Program-made: the position numbers and the translations under genes
Notes under the pieces: model-generated
Told to the model about the DNA's origin: nothing
What the model saw: only the letters and a program-made list of their open reading frames with translations
Databases searched by the model: none
Part shown: one piece after another, positions 38,601 to 46,138 of the stretch
Numbering within the stretch: the stretch's first letter is position 1
How the letters are laid out: each line of letters starts with the position of its first letter
Assembly (NCBI RefSeq): GCF_916700565.1
Contig: NZ_CAKAKO010000004.1
Span: 124,001 to 188,000, forward strand
DNA from: Xenophilus sp. Marseille-Q4582
Lineage (GTDB): Bacteria; Pseudomonadota; Gammaproteobacteria; Burkholderiales; Burkholderiaceae_C
DNA length: 64,000 bases
Direction: 5' to 3'

Positions 38601-40966
38601 AAGAAGCGATCACCTGGAAGCTCACGACCGACTTCGCCGAAGGCCCGGGCTTCATCGCACCGGCCATCGCGCAGTGGGACTACAGCGGCGCCCACGTGGC
38701 CGAGGACGGCGTGGGTGGCCCGTACACCCTGGCGGACCTGATCGATGCCGAGGTCAGCGTGCATGCCGACAGCCTGGGGCGGACCAACACCTTCACCGTG
38801 TCCCTGACCGACGTGCCGACGGGCACCGAGATCAACGGCATGACCTTGACCAATGTCGACGGTGTGCCGACGTGGACCGCCACGCTGATCGTGCCGCCCG
38901 GACAGGGCGCGAATGCGAACACGCTGCTGGCGCAGTTCCTGGACGCCATCACGATCACGCCGCCGGTCGACACGAACCAGAACAACACGCCGGGCGGCTT
39001 CAACTTCAACGCCACGCTCAGCACGTCGGCGGGCGGCATCACCGAATCGGAGACCATTCCGAAGACGGTGATGGTCGTGCCCGTGGATCCAGTGACCGAT
39101 GCGGCCGTCGTGACCGTCGTGACCGCCGATCAGGACGAGAACCCGGCAACAGGCAGCAGCATCCCGGTGACCATCACCGTGGATACGCCGGCCGACGGCA
39201 GCTTCGGCACCATCGTCGATGACGTCATGTACGTGACCGTGAACGCATCGGGCGGGAACGCCGGCGGCACGCTTGTCAACACCGATCCGCTCGCACCGCA
39301 GCCGACGCTGGTGACTTCGGGCCCATTTGCCGGCGCGTACGCCGTGCCGGTGACGGCCGGTGAAGCGGTCTCGCTGGCGTACACGCCGCCTGCGGGCACG
39401 CACCCCGGCAGCGTGAGCTTCGACGTGTCGGTCCGGACGTTGGAAGAGAATGCCGTGGATCCCACGCCGGTCAACGGCACGGGCTCCGGCGAACTCGAGG
39501 TGCATGTCGCCAACAACGGGGTTGCGGATCCGGGCCTGCCGGGTCCGGGGTCCGACCTGGCCACGGGCAACGAGGCGGACAGCAGCGATGCGGGCGATGC
39601 CATCCTGATCCCCGGCATCAGCACTGCGCTGGTGGACAGCGGCGAGCGGATCACGGCCACGATGCTGGAAGGCGTGCCGGTCGGCTTCCTGGTCTATGTC
39701 AATGGCGCGCTGGCGACCAATGCCGGCGGCGATGGCACGACCAACGTCTGGGTGCTCGCGAACGGTCCGGTCACGGCGGCCGACGAGGTCAAGGTGCTGC
39801 CGCCGCCATACTGGAGCGGCACGGTTACGGGCATGAACCTGCTGGTCGAGTCCGGCGAGACCGTGCTGAGCGAGAAGCGCGTGGACACCGTGCAGCTCGG
39901 CACCCTGGTGGTGAACCCGGTGGCCGACGGCCTGAGCATCAACCCGACCCACTCCTTCGGCACCGAAGGCCAGGTCATCGCGCTGCGCCTGAACGCGACG
40001 ATGGAGGATCCGACCGAGGCCACTGCCGCGGTGCCGGACGGCAGCACGGAAACCACCACCGTGCGCCTGACCGGTCTGGGCGAGCATGCGAGCTTCTATG
40101 TGGGCGCGGCGTTGATCGAGGCCGAGCGAATCACCTATGACCCAGCGCAAGGCGGCACCTACACCGTGGCCGGCCTGAGCCAGGACGATGTCGGACAGTT
40201 GGGCTTCGTGCAGGCCCTTGGCGCCCTGACCGACCAGAGCAGTGCCACGGCAGGCCTGCAGATCGGCGTGCAAGCGTGGACGGTCGAGAGCGCCAACAGC
40301 GCAGCTTCGGCGCCCACGGAGCTCGGGTTCATCACGCTGAATCTGCAGAACCAGCAGGCGAGCGCTGGCAACGACACTCTGCTGTGGACCGGCCAAACGA
40401 TCGACGGCCAGGCTGGACAGGACACCGTCGTGCTGCGCCAAGGTGAAAACCTCGACGGCCGGACGCTGGCCCTGGGCCTGGACAACATCGAAGTGCTGGA
40501 TCTCTCCATCGGCGGCGCCAACGCCGTCACCGAACTGCGCCCCGAGGACGTGCTGTCCATCGTCGGCACCGGGGGGGCTCGCACCTTGACCATCCAAGGC
40601 AACGAAGAGGACTCCGTCCAGCTGGCGTCTTCGGACGTGGGCTGGAGCGCCTGGAGCGCGGGCAGCTCGTCCGGCGGCTACACGAGCTACGTCAGCACCC
40701 AGGGCGGCCAGACTGTGACGGTGCGCGTGGCCGATGCGGTGAATGACGGCCCACCGTCGTTCGCGGCGTCCAGCCTGTCGATGACGGACCTGTTCGGCAG
40801 CACCGCTTCGGCACCGCTGTTCAAGTCCCTGCTGCCCCAGGGCAGCACGAGCGCGCTGGGCGGTGTCGATCCCGCGGTCCATGGCGATCCTTTCGCGGCC
40901 TATGCGCCGCCCGCGCCCACCGCGCTGGAGGACGAACTGCTCCACGCCACGGGCTCGCACTACTGA
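29690..40966 (+). CDS. Giant BapA/LapA-type biofilm adhesin, type I secreted, 3758 aa
   Basis: Residues about 20-105 match the BapA/Bap/LapF prefix-like domain. Next come a hydrophobic helix (GWLIAGLGLLAVGAAA, 115-130), nine Gly (131-139) and a Pro-rich linker (147-223). Many Ig/cadherin-like and DUF5801-type repeats follow (about 226-3550), with boundaries marked by DDVPVA, DDAPVA and DDIPVI near 653, 935 and 1196. A type I C-terminal target region runs from about 3556 (AGNDTLLWTGQTIDG, IEVLDLSIGG). It has few classical RTX nonapeptides. The start follows GAGGAA. Its exporter genes follow directly. It should build a surface fibre for attachment or biofilm. Confidence 0.93.
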   Translation: MEVVHKAGGAAKDVNAETFVADRPSIIHLKIAPEKVARFERQGTDLVLVLKDGSTTTVRGFFAAYDDDGRNDLVLQDEAGVWWWGQYTAPWSEFHFTEIEWDDGVPVLWADSVPGWLIAGLGLLAVGAAAGGGGGGGGGAVLPPILPPAPQPPAPQPPAPQPPAPEPPAPPPPAPEPPAPPPPAPEPPAPPPPAPEPPAPPPPAPEPPAPPPPAPEPPAPPPPNKPPVAQEISDQTGTDAQSGIDVDVSRFFGDPDGDRLSFTAAGLPPGLSIHPQTGLITGTLDRSASQGGPEGDGRYTVTITASDGRGGTVSQTFTWTVGNPPPSANDEQTATLVNNPVSGNVLANDVDPDGDPLTVTTFSVPGVGEFNAGDTATVPGIGTIVIDSQGNYTFTPAAGYEGAVPPVTYTVSDGEGGTDTAQLDITVAALTIDPIVARNGADGSSAPIQALSGTGKPGAELVIKVDGEEIGRVTVDPDTGGWLYTWKPGDLPNGADQVMVETVINGTPVSMTRNVPVLTVTDGNGDDPGHLTVYESGLAAGSDPDADTEVSTGSLTLGLLDTLATVRIGAQDIGREALEESATTPVTVSTPNGVLTITGYDPSTGRLDFTYTLTRAVTHADANGNNPFTESLDIRVTDTSGDARIDTLNIVIVDDVPVAADPTAVSVVEGATTAVGSDNGGQNLLASGKSGADGAEVHDISYVDRDGVAHSNVEVPDGGLSVETLYGTLTVKQDGSWTYTPVAAAEHVKTHAGGTELSDDFSYRVIDADGDISTSAATQKITVTDTVPQIGTPEGASVSETHLPGGSDPAPGELQVSGSLSVTPGRDVFDTVFDASQAGPSGLTSGGIAVHYFLSSDGHTLTARKGDAETDPVVFTVQITAPATGGAGYTFTLVGSLDHLGGQATGASLPLDFGFTVTDSDGDRADGTFVVTVIDDAPVAADDTATVGQTIGSSVTGNVITGQAGTDSEGADTARVTQVSFGTNAPVTVPATGSIDIQGTYGKLTLHADGSYTYERTAGGIAGNASDEFTYTLTDADGDQDTATLTIETINADVSITGLTAKDEASGTGGDAVVNESKLPDGTGAGTAGVIGTGEFDVNAVYGVKTLSITQGAASYDIVTDGVVSSTLPSFTSALGNTLTITGYADGKVSYTYTLKDREAHADGGSRNALFEDFGIQLEDVPGNTASGTLSVRIVDDIPVIAGGTGNPLLVVDESDLDINASGSFAELFDVTLGADGGSVAYALGLNAGVASGLVDTATGEAVALGISAEGTLITGTAGGHTVFTIAIAPDTGAVTLDQQRAVRHPSGGASHDEPVSIAGNAIRIIATATDSDGDVVSSVVNIGNRFSFLDDGPRVSTSPTGTLPTALTVFDADTVTGTSTASAAFAGAFTQTSSHGADGAAAANPLVWTYALGLRGGSGAALDSGLSSLGSEITLYMVNGQVVGSTAASAATVNTANTVFAIAVNATGTVTLTQHQPIDHPSASHTETVSLLADLVTLTATVTVTDRDGDTASSSSRIDIGDKFVFTDTGPRIATPADAAVYEANFSNGSAPNPGALTKTGTLAADFGGDDGSQVTAKFTAATVAALGEMGLASNGTELVYVLSNNDSTLTATRGAGGAPIFTITLSPTGGAGGQGQYTFVLQGPLDHGMQALIDLPFSFQVTDADGDTADSHFNVTVHDDKPAGGGATDTLDVVEDSTAATAANTFNTSADANPANTVLIDGTGNALPGTPDGQGGISYAAANGTVTVNANGSITYVPHPNYSNAGGPDSFTYRTTNAGDVNTVTVTVNVKPVADAPTLPHGGTATDVDTATVPTQEDTPVALGLRQPVVSDATDQTLTQAGDYPERLGAITLTLAGAGAAAGAKLWTSVGGVDKELTPVGGKITIVLTAASGSEVPSDIHVTGDEILVPAKNEGEGVYYLTQAEYEAIRAEPAAHRHENFTVQVDVTSHEVDQAGQKLADVAGESSQQVLTVAVQAVTDDVELAFATGISSGNASVPGETYAASYADDKNATVTLREDSTFNLKDLLVASFADLDGSEVRSITIENTSGSAITVNGAVLAAGATLTTPIAAPGLSTSTTGFPDIRIGAPGDFSGRIDGIKVTLNAQDKDDDGFQGSPGSPANPANGVAEQDVGNNTVTLGLHVTPRAGDVAAGDVSTQEDTAVAFLQHVRVTDAGTGSEVIDAVSFEVPAGWAVQAPTAGVPATGWTVSGDGTSGTYTIIFDATLSEADRETVLDGFLITPPAHSSLDATVTVQVTTTDTQGPDGHTASVDLPITIAVTPVAEQVGIDSDGNGSGDVTMTAGHTYATTGLEDSWFELGTEGGFHLASGWSNEDGDEFTFAVLTPVLVPGSSAPGDEVIGAEFRYSTDGGETWVTQTYTDTGLWVPTQYLDTLQFKAPLNVAGSFEIQVQTATVDYDDGAGTTVRPTGPVTPVPGVVDVKISGSAKLDGITIEPVADDVTMSVTGKAKGLEDTAIPLSISATSSDPSETLTVVIKGIPAGATVHYGPGGSAVHTGPGDLTIPDFNGANAGPVSITPPANWSGTIPLVVEAQSVDGSAESAIYSRPITVQVVGVADDVVIVPHAPGTGTNVVVSEAAMDAGGRIDLVNLIASATTADADGSETLSYRVTGLPDGFLLEGATLISGGATGEGRVWSVSGAQLPNVKIAVPPNYSGVQTVKVQGISTERDGHSKTMPAVDLSFQVSPSVDGIANTGNSTLVEDVRSELQLDIDYQNGDTDETLGDIWIQADQASTPGYTLYLGGNPLTGPIENIDGVDYIRVSAADVSSLQVQGGAHRDGKLGEFNFLYEVIDGHYGSMATGPQDVVVKEGKYAITASAVTDEITLGLDIDERAGEVEVSGDVAEVLQPGAVVTVNLDVDSLDTDGSEHVVRVIVENVPVGVTVVDGEQISANTWVLVRSDAIDADGATIPVRFGVSIDAHGLDAHEITMKVQVKDRGDTAIYTLDDADRQEEAITWKLTTDFAEGPGFIAPAIAQWDYSGAHVAEDGVGGPYTLADLIDAEVSVHADSLGRTNTFTVSLTDVPTGTEINGMTLTNVDGVPTWTATLIVPPGQGANANTLLAQFLDAITITPPVDTNQNNTPGGFNFNATLSTSAGGITESETIPKTVMVVPVDPVTDAAVVTVVTADQDENPATGSSIPVTITVDTPADGSFGTIVDDVMYVTVNASGGNAGGTLVNTDPLAPQPTLVTSGPFAGAYAVPVTAGEAVSLAYTPPAGTHPGSVSFDVSVRTLEENAVDPTPVNGTGSGELEVHVANNGVADPGLPGPGSDLATGNEADSSDAGDAILIPGISTALVDSGERITATMLEGVPVGFLVYVNGALATNAGGDGTTNVWVLANGPVTAADEVKVLPPPYWSGTVTGMNLLVESGETVLSEKRVDTVQLGTLVVNPVADGLSINPTHSFGTEGQVIALRLNATMEDPTEATAAVPDGSTETTTVRLTGLGEHASFYVGAALIEAERITYDPAQGGTYTVAGLSQDDVGQLGFVQALGALTDQSSATAGLQIGVQAWTVESANSAASAPTELGFITLNLQNQQASAGNDTLLWTGQTIDGQAGQDTVVLRQGENLDGRTLALGLDNIEVLDLSIGGANAVTELRPEDVLSIVGTGGARTLTIQGNEEDSVQLASSDVGWSAWSAGSSSGGYTSYVSTQGGQTVTVRVADAVNDGPPSFAASSLSMTDLFGSTASAPLFKSLLPQGSTSALGGVDPAVHGDPFAAYAPPAPTALEDELLHATGSHY
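30128..30358 (+). repeat. Pro-rich linker repeat in the adhesin gene
   Basis: It encodes three PPAPQ units and then six units of PPAPEPPAPP (residues 147-221). The 30-base units are nearly identical, so copy number may vary by slippage without a frameshift. The polyproline segment would form a stiff rod between the N-terminal module and the Ig-like array, and may span the periplasm or outer membrane channel. Confidence 0.88.
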
Positions 40967-41007
40967 GCCCCGGCACCCCGCGCCCGGCGTTCGCCGTGGC
41001 CCGGGGC
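40967..41007 (+). terminator. Nested hairpin between adhesin and tolC-like gene, possible attenuator
   Basis: GCCCCGG (40967-40973) pairs with CCGGGGC (41001-41007), enclosing CGGCG/CGCCG (40985-40989 / 40992-40996). It begins one base after the adhesin stop codon. No T-tract follows, so it may lower read-through or stabilise the mRNA end, giving less exporter than adhesin. This is inference. Confidence 0.4.
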
Positions 41008-41107
41008 GCCGGTGCGGCGCGGGGCAGGGGCATCGCATGGCGACATGCGCGTTCTCAGGCCCGCGCCCCGGCTTCCTGTTCCGGTTCTTCTCATTGCCTC
41101 CCATTCC

Positions 41108-42541
41108 ATGTCTCGTTCCTTGACCCCTGCGCTGTGCCGTGCCGGCGGCGTGGCCCTGGCCTGCACACTGCTGTGGGCAGGCGGCGCCCTGGCCCAGCAG
41201 ATGCCCGCGCCAGCGCCGACGCCGGCGGCCCCGGGCACGCTCTCGCCCGTGCTGGTGTCCGACGCTTCGGATGCCAGCGCCGGCATCGACCTGGTCCAGG
41301 CCGTCCGGGCCGCTGCACAGACCCATCCCGCCGTGCGCGGCGCGGCGCGGCAGATCCTCCAGGCCGATGAGGGCATCGCCGCCGCGCGCGCCGGCTACTA
41401 CCCGCAGGTGCGCGCCGGGGTGGGCTCGCAGCTGAGCAATCGCACCATCAGCCCCTACGACAGCCGGCGCGTGCACACGGCCTCGGTGTCGGTGTCGCAG
41501 ATGCTGTACGACTTCGGCAAGGTGGCCAGCGCGGTGCAGGAGGCCGAGGCATCGGTCGCCGCCACCCAGGCGCAGGCCCTGCTGTCGGTGGACGACGTGG
41601 CCCGCGAGACGGCGCTGGCCTGGCTGGAGGTCTATCGGCAGCAGGCCATGGGCGAGATCGCGCGCGACCAGGTGCGCGGCGTGCAGGCGCTGGCCGATCT
41701 GGTGATGGAGCGCGAGCGCAAGGGCGCGAGTTCGCGCTCCGACGTGGAGCAGGCCCGTTCACGCGTGGAAGCCGCGCGGGCGCAGGTGCTGGACACCGCC
41801 GCGCAGGTGCGGCGCTGGCGCATCAGCCTGATGCACCTGACCGGCGCGCGCTCTGTCGGCACCATCGCCGGCACGCCGCCGGCCGTGCTCGAGACGGCCT
41901 GCGGGGCCGGGGCCGGGGCCGACGGGGCCGCGCCGCCGGCGGTGCGCCTGGCCCAGGCCCAGCGCGAGCAGGCCGAGGCCGCGCTGCGCGCCGCCGATGC
42001 CCAGTTGTTGCCCACGCTCTCCCTCGACGGCTCGGTCAGCCGCGGGCTGGATGCGCGTTCGCGGCTGCCGGGCGACAACGGCCTGTCCACCTCGGTGGGA
42101 CTGAATTTCTCGGCACCGCTCTACGAAGGCGGCGGCAACCAGGCCCGCCAGCGCGCGGCCGTGCATGCGCTGGGCGCGGCCGATGCCGCGCTGGCGCGGG
42201 CCCGGCTGGTGGCGGCGCAGGAACTGGAGGACGCCCGGGCCCAGGCCCAGGGCCATGCGCAGCGCCTGCCCGTGCTGGAGGCGCGCGTCGCCAGCATCCG
42301 CGCGACGCGCGACCTGTACCGCCAGCAGTACCTGCAGCTGGGCACGCGCTCGCTGCTCGATCTTCTCAACGCCGAGCAGGAATACCACACGGTGCGTTTC
42401 GACCATGCCGCCAGCGTGCACGAGCAGTACCGCCTGGGCCTGCTGTGCCTCTATCACACCGATCGCCTGCGCACGGCCTTCGGCCTGGACGCGCTGCCCG
42501 CCGTCGCCGACGGGGGCCTGCGCCCCGGAGGCGCGCGATGA
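41108..42541 (+). CDS. TolC family outer membrane channel of the type I system
   Basis: The 477-residue protein has a signal peptide (cut after ALAQ, about 30) and the duplicated TolC architecture. The first repeat begins IDLVQAVRAAAQTHPAVRGA (about 60) and the second around PPAVRLAQAQREQAEAALRA (about 275). VHTASVSVSQMLYDFGK near 120 and LNFSAPLYEGGGNQARQRAA near 337 are typical of the LapE/AggA branch. Its stop overlaps the ATG of the ABC exporter gene (ATGA), so the genes are coupled. It provides the outer-membrane exit for the giant adhesin. Confidence 0.92.
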   Translation: MSRSLTPALCRAGGVALACTLLWAGGALAQQMPAPAPTPAAPGTLSPVLVSDASDASAGIDLVQAVRAAAQTHPAVRGAARQILQADEGIAAARAGYYPQVRAGVGSQLSNRTISPYDSRRVHTASVSVSQMLYDFGKVASAVQEAEASVAATQAQALLSVDDVARETALAWLEVYRQQAMGEIARDQVRGVQALADLVMERERKGASSRSDVEQARSRVEAARAQVLDTAAQVRRWRISLMHLTGARSVGTIAGTPPAVLETACGAGAGADGAAPPAVRLAQAQREQAEAALRAADAQLLPTLSLDGSVSRGLDARSRLPGDNGLSTSVGLNFSAPLYEGGGNQARQRAAVHALGAADAALARARLVAAQELEDARAQAQGHAQRLPVLEARVASIRATRDLYRQQYLQLGTRSLLDLLNAEQEYHTVRFDHAASVHEQYRLGLLCLYHTDRLRTAFGLDALPAVADGGLRPGGAR

Positions 42542-44850
42542 GCGCTTCCTCTTCCAGCGCGGTGCCGGCCGGCGCGGCGGAGGGCCGCCCGGCCCCGGAA
42601 CTGCCGCCGCCCGCCGGGCGGGCGCGGGCGCAGGAGCGCGACGCGCTGCAGTCGGGCTGGCTCGACGCCGTCCTGGCCGTGGCGGGCCACTACCAGCTCG
42701 ATGCCTCGCGCGAGCGCATCCGCGTGGCGGCGCAGTGGAACAGCGCCCAGCCCATCGAGGACGGCGCGCGGCACATGGCCCGCCAGGCCGGCCTGGCCTT
42801 GCGCTTCGTCAGCCCGCGGCTGGACCAGCTCAACGCCTGGCGGCTGCCGGTGGTGCTGCAGCTGGCCGGCGGCCAGGTGGCCGTCGTCAGCGCGATCACG
42901 CAGGACGGCCTGCGCCTGGCCTTCAGCGGCGACCAGGGCACGGAAAGCACGCGCCCGCTGGCCGAACTGCAGCCGCACGTGCAGGCTGTGGCCGTGCTGC
43001 GCCCGCTGCAGTCCGCCCCCGACTCGCGCGTGGACGGCTACATCCAGCCGGTGCAGCCGCACTGGCTGCGCAGCCTGGTGCTGGCCGACCTGCGGCCCTA
43101 TGCCCACATCCTGCTGGCCTCCTTCATCACCAACCTGATGGCGCTGGGCGGGATTCTCTTTTCGATGCAGGTCTACGACCGCGTGGTGCCCGCCCAGTCG
43201 CTGCCCACGCTGTACGTGCTGTTCGGCGGCGTGCTGCTGTCGATCGCCTTCGCGTGGGCCATGCGCAGCGCCCGCATGCACATCACCGACGCGCTGGGCA
43301 AGCGCGCCGACCTGCGGGTGTCCGACCGCGTGTTCGGCCATGCGCTGCGCGTGCGCAACACGGCGCGGCCACGCTCCACGGGCACCTTCATCTCGCAGGT
43401 GCGCGAGCTCGAGCCCGTTCGCGAAATGCTCACCTCCACCACCGTCACGGCGGTGGCCGACCTGCCTTTCTTCCTGCTGTTCTGCGCGGTCTTCTGGTTC
43501 ATCGCCGGCCCGCTGGTGTGGGTGCCGCTGGCCGCCTTCGTGCTGCTGCTGGTGCCCAGCCTCTTGGCCCAGCGGCGCCTGCGCGGGCTGGCCCAGGCCG
43601 GCATGCGTGAATCCTCGCTGCGCAACGCGATGCTGGTGGAGGCCGTGCAGGGCATCGAGGACATCAAGGTGCTGCAGGCCGAGCCGCGCTTCCAGAACCA
43701 GTGGAACCACTACAACGCCGTCAACGCCGAGTCGGGCCTGAAGCTGCGCGCGCTGCTCAACGGCCTGAACAACTGGATGCAGACCGTGCAGGGCAGTGCC
43801 TTCGCCTTCGTGGTGTTCTTCGGCACGCCGCAGGTGATGGCCGGCGAGATGAGCACCGGCGTGCTGGTGGCCGCCTCCATCCTGGTGAGCCGCATGCTGG
43901 CACCGCTCGCGGGCGTGACGCAGGTGCTCAACCGCTGGCAGCAGGCCAAGGTGGCCAGCGAGGCCCTGGACCAGCTCATGAAGCTGCCGGTGGACCATGC
44001 GCCCGAGGGCACGCGCATCCACCGGCCTGCGCTGGCGGGCGACTACGAGCTGCGGCAGGCCGTGTTCAGCCATGACGGCACGACCCCGGCGCTGCGCGTG
44101 AAGCTGCTGCGCCTGCGGCCGGGCGAGCGCGTGGCCGTGCTCGGGCGCAACGGCGCCGGCAAGTCCACGCTGCTGCAGGCCCTGTCGGGCCTGCTGGAGC
44201 CCCAGGCGGGCACCGCGCTGCTCGACGGCGTGGCGCTGGCCCACATCGACCCCGCCGACGTGCGGCGCGACGTGGCCCTGCTGACGCAGAACGCCCGCCT
44301 CTTCCACGGCAGCCTGCGCGAGAACCTGCGCCTGGGCGCCCCGCATGCCACCGATGCCGAACTGGTGGCGGCCCTGCAGGACGCGGGCGCCTGGGCCTTC
44401 GTGCAGAAGCTGGCCCAGGGGCTGGACCATCCGGTGCTCGAAGGCGGCCTCGGACTGTCGGGCGGCCAGCGTCAGAGCCTGCTGCTGGCGCGGCTGCTGC
44501 TGCGCCGCCCGAACGTGCTGCTGCTGGACGAACCCACGGCGGCCCTGGACGAAGTGGCCGAGCGCGAAGTCATCACCCGGCTGCGCGCGCTGGCCCCGGG
44601 CCGCACGCTGGTGGTGGCCACCCACCGGCCGGCCGTGCTGGAGGCCGTGGACCGGGTGCTGGTGCTCGACGGCGGCGCCATCGTGATGGACGGCCCGCGC
44701 GACGAGGTGCTGGGCCGCCTGCGCCAGGGCCCGTCCGCTGCGCCGCCTGCGCCGGCGGCGCCGTCCGGCCTGCAACGCGTGCAGGCGGTGGTGCGCCCGC
44801 GGGTCTCGGTCCAGCCGCAGGCGCCCTCGGGTGAAGGGAGTGCCGCATGA
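42538..44850 (+). CDS. Type I secretion ABC permease/ATPase, LapB/LssB family
   Basis: The 770-residue exporter has three parts. Residues about 35-165 are a C39 peptidase-like domain without the catalytic Cys (the expected site reads LDAVLAVAGHYQ), as in RTX exporters. The membrane domain spans about 190-480. In the ATPase, Walker A GRNGAGKST is near 534-542, signature LSGGQRQ near 640 and Walker B VLLLDEPTAALDE near 659. It energises export of the adhesin. It overlaps its neighbours by 4 bases on both sides (ATGA), so the operon is tight. Confidence 0.93.
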   Translation: MSASSSSAVPAGAAEGRPAPELPPPAGRARAQERDALQSGWLDAVLAVAGHYQLDASRERIRVAAQWNSAQPIEDGARHMARQAGLALRFVSPRLDQLNAWRLPVVLQLAGGQVAVVSAITQDGLRLAFSGDQGTESTRPLAELQPHVQAVAVLRPLQSAPDSRVDGYIQPVQPHWLRSLVLADLRPYAHILLASFITNLMALGGILFSMQVYDRVVPAQSLPTLYVLFGGVLLSIAFAWAMRSARMHITDALGKRADLRVSDRVFGHALRVRNTARPRSTGTFISQVRELEPVREMLTSTTVTAVADLPFFLLFCAVFWFIAGPLVWVPLAAFVLLLVPSLLAQRRLRGLAQAGMRESSLRNAMLVEAVQGIEDIKVLQAEPRFQNQWNHYNAVNAESGLKLRALLNGLNNWMQTVQGSAFAFVVFFGTPQVMAGEMSTGVLVAASILVSRMLAPLAGVTQVLNRWQQAKVASEALDQLMKLPVDHAPEGTRIHRPALAGDYELRQAVFSHDGTTPALRVKLLRLRPGERVAVLGRNGAGKSTLLQALSGLLEPQAGTALLDGVALAHIDPADVRRDVALLTQNARLFHGSLRENLRLGAPHATDAELVAALQDAGAWAFVQKLAQGLDHPVLEGGLGLSGGQRQSLLLARLLLRRPNVLLLDEPTAALDEVAEREVITRLRALAPGRTLVVATHRPAVLEAVDRVLVLDGGAIVMDGPRDEVLGRLRQGPSAAPPAPAAPSGLQRVQAVVRPRVSVQPQAPSGEGSAA

Positions 44851-46079
44851 ACGCCGTTTCCATGCAACGGGCCGGCGGGCCGGCGTCGACGCAGGCAGCG
44901 CAGGCGCGGCCGCTGCCGAACCTGGACGACTTCGACGAAGTGCGCGCCAGCCGCTCCGGCCGCGTGGTGTGGGCGGTGGCGCTGTTCCTGGCCGCCTTCT
45001 TCGCCTGGGCCTGGTTCTTCGAGATCGACGAGGTCTCCAGTGGCACCGGCAAGGTGATCCCCACCTCGCGCGAGCAGCGCATCCAGTCGCTGGAAGGCGG
45101 CATCCTGGCCGAGCTGCGCGTGCGCGAGGGCCAGATCGTCGAGAAGGGCGAAGTGCTCGCGCAGCTGGACCCGACGCGCGGCGAGTCCAACGTGGAGGAG
45201 ACGGCCGCCCGCTACCGCGCCGCCCTGGCCAGCAGCGCCCGGCTGCGCGCCGAAGTGGACGGCCGCGCCAGCATCGATTTTCCCGACGAGCTCAAGGACT
45301 GGCCGCAGCTGACGGCTTCCGAGGCGGCGCTGTTCCGCTCGCGCCGCGCCAGCCTCAACGAAACCGTGGGCGGCCTGAACCAGGCCCTGGCCCTGGTCCG
45401 GCGCGAGCTGGACATCACCCGCTCGCTGGTGGCCAGCGGCGCGGCCAGCAACGTGGAGCTGATCCGGCTGCAGCGCCAGGGGGCGGATCTGGAACTGAAG
45501 ATCGCCGAAGCGCGGGCCGGCTACATGGTGCGCAGCCGCGAGGAGCTGGCCAAGGCCGATGCCGAAGTGAAGTCGCTGTCGTCCGTGGTGCGCGGGCGGG
45601 CCGACACGCTGGAACGGCTGACCCTGCAGTCGCCCGTGCGCGGCGTGGTCAAGCATCTGGAGGTGACAACCATCGGCGGTGTGGTGCCGCCCAACGGCTC
45701 GCTGATGACGCTGGTGCCGCTGGACGACCAGTTGCTGGTGGAGGCGCGTATCTCGCCGCGCGACATCGCCTTCATCCACCCGGGGCAGGAGGCGCTGGTC
45801 AAGGTCACGGCCTATGACTATGCGGTCTACGGCGGTCTGCCGGGCCAGGTGGTCAACATCGCGCCCGACACGTTGCGCGACGAGGTCAAGCCCGAGATCG
45901 TGTACTACCCGGTGATGATCCGCACGCAGGCCGATGCCCTGGTGAACGGGGCCGGCAAGCGCTTTCCCATCGTGCCCGGCATGGTCGCGACGGCCGACAT
46001 TCGCACGGGCCGCAAGACCGTGTGGGACTACCTGACCAAGCCGCTGAACCGCGCGCGCGAGGCGCTGCGCGAGCGCTGA
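44847..46079 (+). CDS. HlyD family type I secretion membrane-fusion protein (LapC-like)
   Basis: The 410-residue adaptor has one N-terminal membrane helix (about 40-58). A first lipoyl half with SLEGGILAELRVREGQIVEKG (about 91-111) follows, then a long coiled coil (about 115-265). The second half has LTLQSPVRGVVKHLEVTTIGG near 256-276. The C-terminal beta-barrel ends with the HlyD mark GMVATADIRTGRKTVWDYL. It bridges the ABC exporter and the TolC-like channel. It starts inside the end of the exporter gene. Confidence 0.93.
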   Translation: MNAVSMQRAGGPASTQAAQARPLPNLDDFDEVRASRSGRVVWAVALFLAAFFAWAWFFEIDEVSSGTGKVIPTSREQRIQSLEGGILAELRVREGQIVEKGEVLAQLDPTRGESNVEETAARYRAALASSARLRAEVDGRASIDFPDELKDWPQLTASEAALFRSRRASLNETVGGLNQALALVRRELDITRSLVASGAASNVELIRLQRQGADLELKIAEARAGYMVRSREELAKADAEVKSLSSVVRGRADTLERLTLQSPVRGVVKHLEVTTIGGVVPPNGSLMTLVPLDDQLLVEARISPRDIAFIHPGQEALVKVTAYDYAVYGGLPGQVVNIAPDTLRDEVKPEIVYYPVMIRTQADALVNGAGKRFPIVPGMVATADIRTGRKTVWDYLTKPLNRAREALRER

Positions 46080-46138
46080 AGCCGTGGCGGCCCGGTCCGC
46101 CCACCCTTTGCAATGAACCGCTGATTGAGGACGACGCC

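Noticed and set aside
33077..41476. Two antisense open frames of 1376 and 1417 codons under the giant adhesin
   Set aside because: They mirror the codon bias of the adhesin gene and show no domain. Their length results from the rarity of stop codons on that strand.
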